Source of the DNA: Harmothoe impar
Taxonomy: Eukaryota; Annelida; Polychaeta; Phyllodocida; Polynoidae
Reading direction: 5' to 3'
DNA length: 64,000 nt
NCBI GenBank assembly: GCA_947462335.1
Contig: OX381714.1
Span: 57,395,800-57,459,799 of the forward strand
This document shows, in pieces, positions 46,278 to 56,500 of this stretch. The translations under genes were made by a program, and so were the position numbers. Numbering within the stretch: the first letter of the stretch is position 1; the number at the start of each line of letters is the position of its first letter. The notes beneath the pieces are model-generated. The model worked only from the letters and a program-made list of their open reading frames with translations. It was not told where the DNA came from and did not search any database.

Positions 46278-48818
46278 ATGGCTACCGGTGGTAGCCTGGG
46301 CGGCTCTGGCCCAGAGCTGAGTGAAGGGGAGTTGGAATCAACTCGCCTGGAGGTGCCAGGGATGGACCCTGGAGAGGGCTTGAAGCCAGGACAGAAGAAG
46401 AGGAAATTGCAGGATCTTTCCTGGGTGGAACCCTATGTAGGGGATGAGAAATTCCAGAGGGAATATGACGAGCGTTTGGCTCGGGAAGAGGATGACCTCT
46501 ACTGGGAAAATGTCCGATTGGACAAGCAGTCAATGGAGGATCAGTATGCTGCATTGACTGACGAATTGACTTCCCTGGTAAAAGAAAGGGACGAGATTCT
46601 CTCTGAGAATCAGAGGGTAAAAGGAACTCTGATAGAAGAGAGAGAACGGTTGATAGAGGACAACCGGTATATGAAAAAGAAGGTTGCTCAGGAATCGCAT
46701 GAATACCAAAAGATTCAGGCAAAGATTGCTGAGAACCGGAAGGAGAATGAACATTCTGAATCTCTTAAGGAGAGGTATGAGAGGGAGTTGAAAAAATACT
46801 CTAGAGAATGGTATGCCTTGAAGAAGGGGACAGAGGAGCTCGAGAAGGGCAGAGACCAGTTGGTCAAGGATAATGAATCCACCAGGATACAAATCCTGGA
46901 AGAAACGGAAGAGTTAGAAAGGAAACGGAAAGCTGAGGTGGAAGCTGTCTGTTCCCTTGAAGCTAGGAAAAGTCTCCTGCGGGGTGAATTGTTGAAGGCA
47001 ATGGAACAGCAGGGGGAGGAACAACTTCCAGCTGGCAGGCCGGAAACTGTTCCTGATAGTACTCCTACTACTAGTAAGGAGGAAGCATTACCTCAATTCG
47101 ATCCATTTATTAATGATAATGGATTGAGGAATGTGGAAGACTCTGTGTATAAGAACAGAGAGAAAGATTCAAGGAGAGTGAATGTTACCGGGCGCTCTCT
47201 TGGATGGGAACCAGTTAATCATGCCAGAATTGGTCCGGTTAACAGGGAAATGTCTCCAGAGGAGGAAGTGTCTCGACATTATAAAAATAAATTTCGAGAT
47301 GAAGTGGTGAATCATAGTTATGGCTCATTGAACCCCTTCGCGGGAGATGACCCGGCTCTATATGGGAATCCGGGAGGTTATGATAGCAAGGGTAATTATA
47401 GGTATTGCCCAGATGCAACTTATTCGTACCCACCTCCGGCCACGGAAACACACTCGGGAGTCAATAAAGATCCTGAGATTAGGCCGAGGGATAGGATGAA
47501 TAAGGGGACCCAACCGGGAACAAAGGGAAGGTCAAACCCGGTGCATAAAAACACTAAGGGATTGTCAGGCTATCAAGGCCCACGCTTTGATGAGGGTTCA
47601 GAATCTGAATCAGATAAATCATCTGACGATGTACCCAAGAGAAAGGTTCCTTTGAACCGGCGAGTCACAATGACCCCGGCGGAGCACCGATTACATAATC
47701 GAGACCCCGCCATAGGTAATTTGGGACTAGATTGCTCTAGCCGAGGTCAAGACGGTACAGACCTACTGGCTTGGAGTAGACGCATGTCGGGTCAATTAGT
47801 GCATTCTAATTATGCCGCTAAAAGAACTGCACGTGTGACTAAGCCTTACAGGGGTGTACGACCCTGGAAGGAAGAATATCAATCACTTCTAGATGATTGT
47901 AAGTACAATTGCTGGAACAAGGAGGAATCCTTGGGAGCTTTTGTGATATGGTTGAGTGACGGCCCGGGTAAGATAGTGGTTGAAGAATGGAGGGACACTT
48001 ACGGGCCAGAAGCTACATACGACCAGTTGGAAGTATTAGCTTGTTATACTTTTGGGAAAATGGTGACAGTAGATCACTGGACTCTGTTTCAGAGAAGAAC
48101 GCAGAAACCGAAGGAATCTGCTAAAATTTTTGGGCTAGAATTGCAGCGATTATTGCGGCAGGCTAGGCCAGAATGGAGTAGGGATGCTGAATATTACATA
48201 GAATCCCTATTTGTAAGATTTATTAGTGGATTGAGTGATCCTGAACATGCTAAAGTATGTGGTAGAGCTTGGGAAGCTGGGTCTTCCTTAGCAGATTTGT
48301 TCATGGCGATTGATCAACATGACAAAAAGAAGATACTGTTGGCTGGTATGATACCCGCTAATAGGGGACAGCGCGTCTCTGGGATTGAACATTCCTTAGA
48401 TGGTGACGATTCTTCCGCGGAAGAATCTGAAGGGGAGGAGAGAGTAGACGCCCTGAAATTCAAGGGTCGACAGAAATCTAGCTCTACCCCAGCTTCCGGG
48501 AAGCTTCCTAGTAACAAAGGTTATTCGGAAACTACCCGGAAACCCGATACTCGGGAACCTCAGACTGTACCCAGTCAGAAAACCCAGACCCCGGAGATGA
48601 CCACTCCGGATAAAACAAATGCGTCAGGAAACTCATTAAATACCTTAATGGAGTCCATGATTAAACGCATGAACGAGGTGTTTGATAATCAAACCAGGCG
48701 CCGCCCTAGGGTCGATCGTAACACTGTCCAGTGTTACAGATGTCAAGTCAAAGGGCACTTTGCATCTGAATGCAAAGCCGAGAAACCTGTTTTAAGAAGT
48801 GAGGTTTCGGGAAATTAG
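46278..48818 (+). CDS. gag: Gag polyprotein with coiled coil and zinc knuckle
   Basis: This encodes the structural protein that forms the particle and packages element RNA. I take the first in-frame ATG (46278), giving about 846 residues. Residues about 60-250 are charged and heptad-like (KERDEILSENQRVK, ENRKENEHSESLKERYER), predicting a long coiled coil. A capsid-type domain sits around 520-690, with WTLFQRRTQKPKESAKIFG and LQRLLRQARPEW. A zinc knuckle CYRCQVKGHFASEC (CX2CX4HX4C) is near 819-832. This is long for a Gypsy Gag (often 300 to 500 residues), mainly because of the N-terminal coiled coil. The last sense codons are part of a -1 frameshift site leading into pol. Confidence 0.93.
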   Translation: MATGGSLGGSGPELSEGELESTRLEVPGMDPGEGLKPGQKKRKLQDLSWVEPYVGDEKFQREYDERLAREEDDLYWENVRLDKQSMEDQYAALTDELTSLVKERDEILSENQRVKGTLIEERERLIEDNRYMKKKVAQESHEYQKIQAKIAENRKENEHSESLKERYERELKKYSREWYALKKGTEELEKGRDQLVKDNESTRIQILEETEELERKRKAEVEAVCSLEARKSLLRGELLKAMEQQGEEQLPAGRPETVPDSTPTTSKEEALPQFDPFINDNGLRNVEDSVYKNREKDSRRVNVTGRSLGWEPVNHARIGPVNREMSPEEEVSRHYKNKFRDEVVNHSYGSLNPFAGDDPALYGNPGGYDSKGNYRYCPDATYSYPPPATETHSGVNKDPEIRPRDRMNKGTQPGTKGRSNPVHKNTKGLSGYQGPRFDEGSESESDKSSDDVPKRKVPLNRRVTMTPAEHRLHNRDPAIGNLGLDCSSRGQDGTDLLAWSRRMSGQLVHSNYAAKRTARVTKPYRGVRPWKEEYQSLLDDCKYNCWNKEESLGAFVIWLSDGPGKIVVEEWRDTYGPEATYDQLEVLACYTFGKMVTVDHWTLFQRRTQKPKESAKIFGLELQRLLRQARPEWSRDAEYYIESLFVRFISGLSDPEHAKVCGRAWEAGSSLADLFMAIDQHDKKKILLAGMIPANRGQRVSGIEHSLDGDDSSAEESEGEERVDALKFKGRQKSSSTPASGKLPSNKGYSETTRKPDTREPQTVPSQKTQTPEMTTPDKTNASGNSLNTLMESMIKRMNEVFDNQTRRRPRVDRNTVQCYRCQVKGHFASECKAEKPVLRSEVSGN

Positions 48819-51800
48819 AGGGGGTTACCGGGGATGGCAGGACGGTAACCCCTGAGGAAATATGTCAGATTATCACCGACGTTGGCGGTGAAGATTCATT
48901 AACAGTGAATGCGTCCAGCAAGAAGGGAGATGGGACCGTACATCCCGGAAACCATGAGGCTGGGGAGACTGGTACAACAGGCGCCCAGGGGTGCGCGTAT
49001 GGGAAACCTAGTGCCAGTTTAGAGGAGTCAATAACCAAAGAGTTGGTTAAGGTTGGAGGAACCAGGCTTCCCCCGGGTCATCCTTGTCTGGAACACCTGA
49101 AAGGATGTGGATTCGACCTGGGCACTGATAGTGACCTTCACCGGTTTACTAGGAATCCCTCAGTAACTGATGGGAAGAGGTGGTACGTTTCCTGTTCTGT
49201 ACAAGGAAAGACTGGGGAATTTCTTATGGATACTGGAGCTAGCCACTCCATGGTCTCTAAGAGATTCATCAGCTTATTGCCGAATATGTGTGAGAACCTC
49301 ACAATGAGGGTAAACGCATGTACGGCCGATGGTACCAGAATGAGGACATTTGGACGGACTTTTCTGATAATCTCTGTGGCCGGGAAAGAATTTGTTTGGG
49401 CCCCGACCATAGCTGAGATTGAAGATGATGGTATTCTTGGTTTGGATTTTGCGGCGCTTTTCGGTGCGACTTTGAATCCGAAAAGTGGGAAGTTGAAAAT
49501 TGAATACCCGTATGATATGACCATACTCTGTAAGTTGAGAGTGATAAGTAGTGTCGCTAGTGTGGCACAGACTGTGAAGATTCCCCCGGGAATGACCTGT
49601 GACGTGTTAGTCAGTTCAGGGAGGCTAATCCAGAAAGGATTAGCGGTAATCGAGCCGGATATGGCTGTATTATCCCGGAAGGGATTGGAATCTGCGGATA
49701 CCCTAGTAGGGAATTCCAGATGGACAGTGACACCCATTTCCAACCCCGGAAACTCCACAGTATATCTTGAGAAAGGCACTGAAGTTGGGAAAGTGATACT
49801 TGCGGAGGCAGTCACCGGTAGCCACCAAGACCTGAGGTTAGAAGAAGGAGGGGAAGAGGAATTGCATGAAGAGTTAACTAAGTTGTTAACAGGATCGTCC
49901 ATAACGGATGAGAATGATCAGGAAGCCCTAAAGGCTATGCTGAAGAGATGCAGGCAAGCTTTTGCGGCCCCAGGGGAACCCCTGGGGAGAACCAATAAGG
50001 TATTGCATGAAATTAAAACCGGGGATAACCCCGCTTTTAAGATTCCTTATAGGAGATTACCCCTCAAGAAGAAGATTGTAGCTGAGGAAGAGATAGCGAA
50101 AATGCTGAAGGATAATGTTATTGTTCCCAGCATGAGCCCTTGGTCCTCCCCTGTGTGTATGGTAACCAAGAAGGACGGTAGCATACGGTTCTGTATTGAT
50201 TACCGGAAACTGAATGGGTTGACTAAGAAGAACTCCTATCCTCTTCCTAGGATAGATGAGACGATTGATTCCCTGGGAGGGAATGAATGGTTTTGTACCC
50301 TGGATTTACAATCCGGGTATTGGCAAGTAGGCATGAAGCCTGAAGATATGGAGAAAACCGCGTTTTCTAGCCATATTGGGTTGTTTGAATATAAGGTAAT
50401 GCCGTTCGGGTTATGTAACGCGCCGGCCACCTTTGAAGCCATGATGGAGACGCTGTTAAGTGATTTATTATGGCGGAAATGTCTAGTTTACCTGGATGAC
50501 GTAATTGTGTTTGGAAAGACCTTTGCGGATTGTTTAAGTAATTTAGAGGAAGTCTTAAACCGAATCATGTCTAACGGTCTCAAATTGAAACCGAAGAAAT
50601 GTAATCTGTTTAAGAAGGATATTAACTACCTAGGGCGGATTATTTCCACCGAGGGGGTTAAGGCGGATCCGGAAAAGATCAGGAGTGTAACTGAATGGGA
50701 AGTCCCCAGGGGTCCTAAAGATGTGCGATCCTTTCTAGGATTCTGCTCATACTATAGGGATTTCCTGCCGGGGTATTCCCGGGTAGCCTATCCGATCCAG
50801 TGTTTGTCACACTGGACACCCGGAAGTAGGAAGGAAGAGTTCCCATGGGGGAGGGAACAGGACACAGCTTTCTTAGCAATAAAAAAGTTGTTTGTAGAGA
50901 CCCCGGTGTTAAAGTATCCTACCCCGGATGGTCACTTTGTATTGGATACCGATGCTAGCAATGAGAGTATTGGGGCCGCCCTCAGTCAAGTCCAAGGCGG
51001 AGTGGAGGTTCCCATTGCCTTTGCTAGTAATACTATGAGTAAGACCCAGCGTAATTACTGTACCACTAAAAGGGAATTGTTGGCTGTGATAGTATATACT
51101 AAAAAGTTCAAACATTTCCTTTGGGGGTCCGATTTTACGCTAAGAACAGATCATTCCTCTTTGAGATGGTTATTGAATTTCAAGGATGCGGAAGGAATGA
51201 TTGGACGTTGGCTAGCACACCTTTCCGAGTTCGGTTTGGAGCAAAGTCAGATCCAGCATAGAGCTGGGGTAAAGCATGTAAATGCTGATGCACTTTCCCG
51301 ACGTCCTATCAGGAAGTGCGAAAACACCAACTGTGATGACTGTGGTCAACATGAAGCTGTCATAGCCGGAGCAAGGATTCCCTTTGAGATCAAGGGAACT
51401 GGGGTTCTGGAGTGGTCCATGGGAACCATCCGGAAATTCCAGGAAAAGGATCCTAACCTTAGCCGGTTGTTGGTATTGTTACCTAGGAAGATACGGCCCC
51501 CGCGGCCTGAGATTTCCCTGGAGAATCGGGAAATGAGACGACTAATAGCTCAATGGGCAGAGCTAGAGGTCCAGAGCGGAATCATCTACCGGTGGAAGAT
51601 TAATTCATCCGGTAGGAGAGTCCGGCAAGTGGTAATACCTTCCGGTATGAGGAGGGATGTTATGTATTATTGCCATGGACACCTGACCAGTGGACATTTC
51701 GGAAAAAAGCGTTCCCTGGAACGTCTGAAAAGGAGATATTACTGGCCAGGGATGAGTAGTGATCTATTAAGATGGGTTGCTACTTGCCCGGATTGTTGTA

Positions 51801-53026
51801 AAAACAAACCTGGGCCTGGGATGGGTAAAATGCCTTTGTCCCAGGAGCTGTTTGGTGTAAGATTTGCGCGAGTCGCCATAGACATTATCAGTGGGTTTAA
51901 AACTACCCCTGATGGTAATACTTGTATGATGGTCGTCACTGACTATTATACTAAGTATACGAGAGTGTTTCCATTAGCGGATCACAAAGCAGCAACCTGT
52001 GCAAAAGCTTTTGTTACAGGTTGGGTATTGCATCTTGGGGTTCCCCTAATGATGCATAGTGACCAAGGTCGGGAATTTGAATCTGATCTTTGGCAGGAAA
52101 TGTGTCACCGACTGGCGATTTGTAAGACGAGAACAAATCCCTATCGACCACAAAGTGATGGAATGGTTGAGAGATTCAATCGTACCTTGATTCAGGTTTT
52201 GAAATCCCTGGTGAATGATAGAATGGATGACTGGGATGAGCAGTGTGATTATGTATGCCATGCATATAATAGCACTGTCCATTCTAGTACTTCCTGTTCC
52301 CCGAATCTGTTAGTTTTCGGGGAAGATTTAATAATGCCCGCTGATCTGGTATTTGGGGTGGTCGGAATGAACCCGGAAACCCCCTGCCATGTGATGTTTG
52401 TGGAGTCATTAAGAGATCAATTCAAATATGCTTATGAATTGGTGAGAACTGAACTGCAGAAGAATGCTACCTGGCAGAAGACCGGCTATGATCTAGGCCT
52501 TAAGCCGCGACGATTCAAAGTTGGTGATCAGGTAGTAAGATTACATGAGCCGTTATCGACTCTGAAACTTGCTAGTAATTGGGACGGGCCCTTTGTGGTT
52601 ACCCGCATAGTAAGTGACAGTACTGTAGTGATACGTTCATTACAAGGAAAGATGTATAAATCTAATGTAGCTCGACTAAGAGAGTGGAAGGGGAGAGATT
52701 TGTCCCTGGACTCGTATGAGTTGGAAGTTGATACTTTGATAGAGGAAAGTGAACAGCGGAAATTAGTGAAGGAACCTCCCCGGAAACGCGGAAGGCCGCG
52801 GAAGGAGGTCTCCCGGAAACTAATGGTGCAGAAGCCCGTCATCCCAAAAAGATCCGGGAAGAAGGCGGCTAATAAAGTCTCGCTGGCTGAAGGGAAAAGG
52901 ACCCGGAAGAGTGTGGTTAAGGCTAAATCCACTCTGGAAAAGGCGTGTCCTAGAACCAGGTCTAATGTTATGCCTAAAAACATAAGACGCAGTCCCCGGT
53001 TACTAGCCAGGGACGGTATAACCTAA
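48803..53026 (+). CDS. pol: Pol polyprotein: protease, RT, RNase H, integrase
   Basis: The frame opens at 48803 in the -1 frame relative to gag and has no ATG near its start, so it should be made by frameshifting. Residues counted from codon 48905: aspartic protease FLMDTGASHS (near 107-116); RT with FCTLDLQSGYWQV, PFGLCNAPATF and YLDDVIVFG (catalytic pair near 531-532); RNase H DTDASNESIGAALSQ (near 681) and TDHSSLRWLL. The integrase zinc domain has CHGHLTSGHF and CPDCC (near 923-960). The integrase core has Asp 993, Asp 1053 (HSDQGREF) and Glu 1089 (MVERFNRTL), which is DD35E spacing. A WDGPFVV motif near 1226 matches the GPY/F module. The basic tail carries KRGRPRK (near 1293), an AT-hook-like motif, in place of a recognisable chromodomain. 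No stops interrupt it. Confidence 0.95.
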   Translation, partial: GFGKLEGVTGDGRTVTPEEICQIITDVGGEDSLTVNASSKKGDGTVHPGNHEAGETGTTGAQGCAYGKPSASLEESITKELVKVGGTRLPPGHPCLEHLKGCGFDLGTDSDLHRFTRNPSVTDGKRWYVSCSVQGKTGEFLMDTGASHSMVSKRFISLLPNMCENLTMRVNACTADGTRMRTFGRTFLIISVAGKEFVWAPTIAEIEDDGILGLDFAALFGATLNPKSGKLKIEYPYDMTILCKLRVISSVASVAQTVKIPPGMTCDVLVSSGRLIQKGLAVIEPDMAVLSRKGLESADTLVGNSRWTVTPISNPGNSTVYLEKGTEVGKVILAEAVTGSHQDLRLEEGGEEELHEELTKLLTGSSITDENDQEALKAMLKRCRQAFAAPGEPLGRTNKVLHEIKTGDNPAFKIPYRRLPLKKKIVAEEEIAKMLKDNVIVPSMSPWSSPVCMVTKKDGSIRFCIDYRKLNGLTKKNSYPLPRIDETIDSLGGNEWFCTLDLQSGYWQVGMKPEDMEKTAFSSHIGLFEYKVMPFGLCNAPATFEAMMETLLSDLLWRKCLVYLDDVIVFGKTFADCLSNLEEVLNRIMSNGLKLKPKKCNLFKKDINYLGRIISTEGVKADPEKIRSVTEWEVPRGPKDVRSFLGFCSYYRDFLPGYSRVAYPIQCLSHWTPGSRKEEFPWGREQDTAFLAIKKLFVETPVLKYPTPDGHFVLDTDASNESIGAALSQVQGGVEVPIAFASNTMSKTQRNYCTTKRELLAVIVYTKKFKHFLWGSDFTLRTDHSSLRWLLNFKDAEGMIGRWLAHLSEFGLEQSQIQHRAGVKHVNADALSRRPIRKCENTNCDDCGQHEAVIAGARIPFEIKGTGVLEWSMGTIRKFQEKDPNLSRLLVLLPRKIRPPRPEISLENREMRRLIAQWAELEVQSGIIYRWKINSSGRRVRQVVIPSGMRRDVMYYCHGHLTSGHFGKKRSLERLKRRYYWPGMSSDLLRWVATCPDCCKNKPGPGMGKMPLSQELFGVRFARVAIDIISGFKTTPDGNTCMMVVTDYYTKYTRVFPLADHKAATCAKAFVTGWVLHLGVPLMMHSDQGREFESDLWQEMCHRLAICKTRTNPYRPQSDGMVERFNRTLIQVLKSLVNDRMDDWDEQCDYVCHAYNSTVHSSTSCSPNLLVFGEDLIMPADLVFGVVGMNPETPCHVMFVESLRDQFKYAYELVRTELQKNATWQKTGYDLGLKPRRFKVGDQVVRLHEPLSTLKLASNWDGPFVVTRIVSDSTVVIRSLQGKMYKSNVARLREWKGRDLSLDSYELEVDTLIEESEQRKLVKEPPRKRGRPRKEVSRKLMVQKPVIPKRSGKKAANKVSLAEGKRTRKSVVKAKSTLEKACPRTRSNVMPKNIRRSPRLLARDGIT
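48809..48852 (+). promoter_or_regulatory. -1 ribosomal frameshift signal between gag and pol
   Basis: The heptamer GGGAAAT (48809-48815) lies in the gag frame as G GGA AAT, the X XXY YYZ form, just before the gag stop TAG (48816-48818). After a 5-base spacer come GGGGTTACC (48821-48829) and its exact complement GGTAACCCC (48844-48852), a 9-bp stem with a 14-base loop. The -1 frame is open from 48803 right into pol. All elements of a standard frameshift signal are present at standard spacing. Confidence 0.85.
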
Positions 53027-53504
53027 GCCGGTACACAACGAGTGTGGTGTCCTGTAATCTTGTTAAATATTTTAATGTTGTAATCAGTTATGTGTGGAAG
53101 TAAGTACGGTCAGAATGATCGTGATAGTCCCCCTGTCAAGGATCCCATGGGTGATGGACGGATAATCCGGTGAATGTGCTTTATTATGCCATTCATATAT
53201 ATTTCATTGATACTCTCGACGAGTTGACAGAGCGTAAGGATTAACACGTGGAATAAGGGTACCTGTTTACAATTAAAACGCGCGGTGACCTGGTTCCAAG
53301 GAACTGGGTCACGGGACGCGCGGGGTTGCGCATGCGCGGTGGCGCGCCTTATATAAGGCCCGCGGAGCGGCGGGAATCGCCAGTTGGGGTTGAGAGGCGG
53401 TCCAGAGCAGACGTGAGAGCTCGGACACGACCACTGTCGCTGTGGGGAGGTGGATCCCCTATAAATCCATCAACAAACACTTTTCTTGAGTGTGACACAT
53501 CAAT
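53027..53504 (+). promoter_or_regulatory. Intergenic region with a hairpin and an internal TATA box
   Basis: A 478-base gap separates pol from the third ORF. It holds a GC-rich inverted repeat (GTGACCTGGTTCC / GGAACTGGGTCAC, about 53285-53312, with GCGCG flanks) and TATATAA at 53350-53356 in CG-rich surroundings. The ATG of the third ORF is about 150 bases downstream. This looks like a separate promoter giving a shorter mRNA, which is inference. A spliced mRNA from the LTR would be the alternative. Confidence 0.6.
53350..53356 (+). promoter_or_regulatory. Internal TATA box for the third ORF
   Basis: TATATAA between GGCGCGCCT and GGCCCGCGG. Distance to the next large ORF's ATG (53505) allows a leader of about 120 bases. 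Confidence 0.55.
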
Positions 53505-56500
53505 ATGTCTTCCGAGACAGACCACCAACAGGTGGACCCTCTTCAAGAGGGCGACTCCGCTAGCGGAGGAAATGTGGTTGTTAATCAACCTGACCTCGTG
53601 GACCAGGAATCTCTGGATTTCCTGGAACAAGGGGAGATAATGGACGTCGACGTTGACTCTCAGTCACCGCTTCGCCCTGCTAATGTCGCCGCCAATTACT
53701 TGGAAGGTCTAGACATTGAGGCCATCAGCCCTGCTGACGGTCGCGCTGATACCGGTGAAGCTGAGTATCAGGATCAGGGTCTATTGTACCATGGGAAACC
53801 GCCGGCGGACGTTGAAAAACCCCGCCCGGCCGTACCAACCCTGGGAGGCTTCATGTCCAATTACGACGGACGTGAAGTAGAATTGCACGAGGACGTGCTA
53901 AGGCTCACGGCGGAGGGAGCTCCCCGCCGGATTGACTCACTCACGAGTCAGGCCATATTGCTCTTCCTGTTAGTGGAGGAGCAGGAGGAGATGCCCCCGG
54001 ACTGGTTTGTGTACTGGGAGGCACTCCAGAAAGGACTACGCGTATGCTACTGCTTACGACGAGCTGTCTTCGATTTACATATCGCGGACATAGACAGGTT
54101 AATGCCCGCACTCCCAATTCTGTCTTTGGACCCGAATTGTGGAGTTGCCGGGATGTTGTTGACTGGTGTCAACAGATACCGGGCGCGAATCGGGAAACTC
54201 CGAGAGCCTAAAACCCGGAAGGAGTACGAGATTGCTGCCGCTAATACGCAGGGGATAGTCTCGTATGTCCTGGATGTAGCTACTATTGAGGACTACATGG
54301 ATTCTCACCACGTCAAACGAGATATTGCCATATCTTGTTTGGTTGATGAGGCGGTTCGTACAGTACGAACCAGATCTTCCAGTGCGGAGGAGAAGGCGCG
54401 AATAAAAGCGCTGAAAGCCACACCTAGGGGGCGCGGCAGTAAAGGTGAGAGGGGGGCCTCAAACCGGTCAAGCTCGGCTGACAGCAACCAGTCTGACGAG
54501 TTTGTCCAGGAGAGAGGACGTCAGGCTCGCCGGAACGAGAAGGCAAGATTAGCTAACTTGCCGGACTCTGTATTAGCAGAGGGATTACCGGAACAACCTT
54601 CCGGAGGACAGCCCGTTATTCCCAGGGCTGAGGAGGTAACGGATGAGGCGATGGACATAAACGAAGCCAATACTCCGGAACCCTCCAACACCACCACCAC
54701 CACCACCCCGGCCCTTGTGGCAGACATGACCGCCGCCGCGGGAGCAGCGGCCGCCGTGGCGGCTGCGCTGGTATTTAATCCAGCACGTCTCAGCCCTCTC
54801 CGTAGTCCGGCTCATTCGGATCCGGAAGAGGGAGAGGTTCCGGCTAACGCTGAGGAACCAGGAAATGCCCCAGAGGACCCCATCCCGCCTAATGACGTGA
54901 TGAGGCGAGTCTGGCAGAACGCGAACAATAAGTTCCGCGTGTTTATTCCCAATTCATGGGAACAGTGTCCGATTGGTCCCACCAATTTCGGATGTCCACT
55001 TGCGACCAACTGTAAAGGTCAAAGTGACGATGAGGATTGGATCCGGAATACCCCCCGGGACCGTCCTCCGTCTGCTTTTTATCAGCAGTGGCTAGATCAA
55101 CTCAGGATCCTGCCAGACACTTACTACAGTAAGGAGCAGAAGGAAAAACTTCTTTTTGCGGTTAACCGCTGGTACAGCCAGCGGGAAAGGAATTGGTGCC
55201 CATTCGCTACATGTGTAAACACGATTGGCACAGACAGAACCGTGTTTGTAACAAAGCAACGGTTTCTGCGTCACCTCTGTGAAAATCACATGCACCACTG
55301 TGTGGTGTATCACTGTGATATCACAGTAGGTAGGGAATCCCAGCTATGTAACGGGTGTTTAGAACCCCGGAGAGGTGAGCTTATGCGCCACATGAAGGAT
55401 TGCCATAACATGGGAATCAGTGTAGCTCGCAATCGTGTGAATGCGCTACATGACGCCGTTTGTGAACAGTACAAATCACTCACGGAGGAACAAAAGGCTA
55501 AGATCCGGCCGGCAACTCCCTTCTACTGCGAGGTCGCAGATGGGAAGTTCAAAGCCAGGATTGCCAGAGTGGACGGACGACATAAGTTCGCCATGAATGA
55601 CGAGGAGTATACGGTGTTATGCACTACCCGTACTTCCCGCAGAGGTGGCGGTAGTTTCCGTCAGCCGGAAACCCGGGGTAGTTCCCGGGGGAAGAGCCGG
55701 TCCGCCCGCGACCGCTCTCGATCTCCTGCGGTCTCACCGGGACCGAAACGGAGACATGCCGGATCCAACTTAGAGGATCTCGATAATTCCTACTATGGGA
55801 TTTATCATGCCCCGGAAGGTCGCGACTATTATCGCGAGTATCCAGACCCGCTGTTTACAGACCGGAAAGATCGGAAACGTGATTCCGGTGGTCAAGCAGC
55901 GGCCACTAACATGGATTACCGTTCCAGACGTCTGAGCAGTTCAGACAGTGCCACCAGTCAACCTGACTATGGAGGTGCCCGGCCTAAAGAACCGGCTACC
56001 AGAACAAAGGCTTCCCTGCCTTTGACGTACCATCTGGGGACCACTACAAAGCTAACCCCCAGGGACGTCCGGTCGCCCACTACCCCAACTCGGGACATGC
56101 AGGGCTTGACCGTGAAAACGGAGCCAAAATCACTAATCTCAGTGGTGACGCCTCGGGGCATAACTGTCCCGAAGGCTGCAGCGGTTGCGAAAGCGCCGCA
56201 AGCGGATGTTAAACCCGTGATTCCTGTAACCCAGGATCCGGTTGTCATCCAGCCAGTCGCGGGCACCTCCCGCACTGAAACTACCGGTGGCGTAAAGTTA
56301 AAATACGTCCCGATAGTCAACTACTTCTCTAGGGAAGAGAAGGCGAGCTGCGAAGTGGGACAAAGGATTGTAACAGAATTCCAGGAGTCCCAACGCGAGC
56401 TGGCGGTGGAATATAACACCAAGATGTTAGGCCTGTTCACGCATGGCCTAAAGATTGCCCATCGGGAGGAAAAAGCATTGGTCGCTGTTGGCAATGCTGA

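Noticed and set aside
49138..49902. Antisense open frame of 254 codons within pol, and similar antisense frames at 41797-42315, 52528-52983 and 55967-56320.
   Set aside because: They overlap well-supported sense genes and show no motifs of their own.
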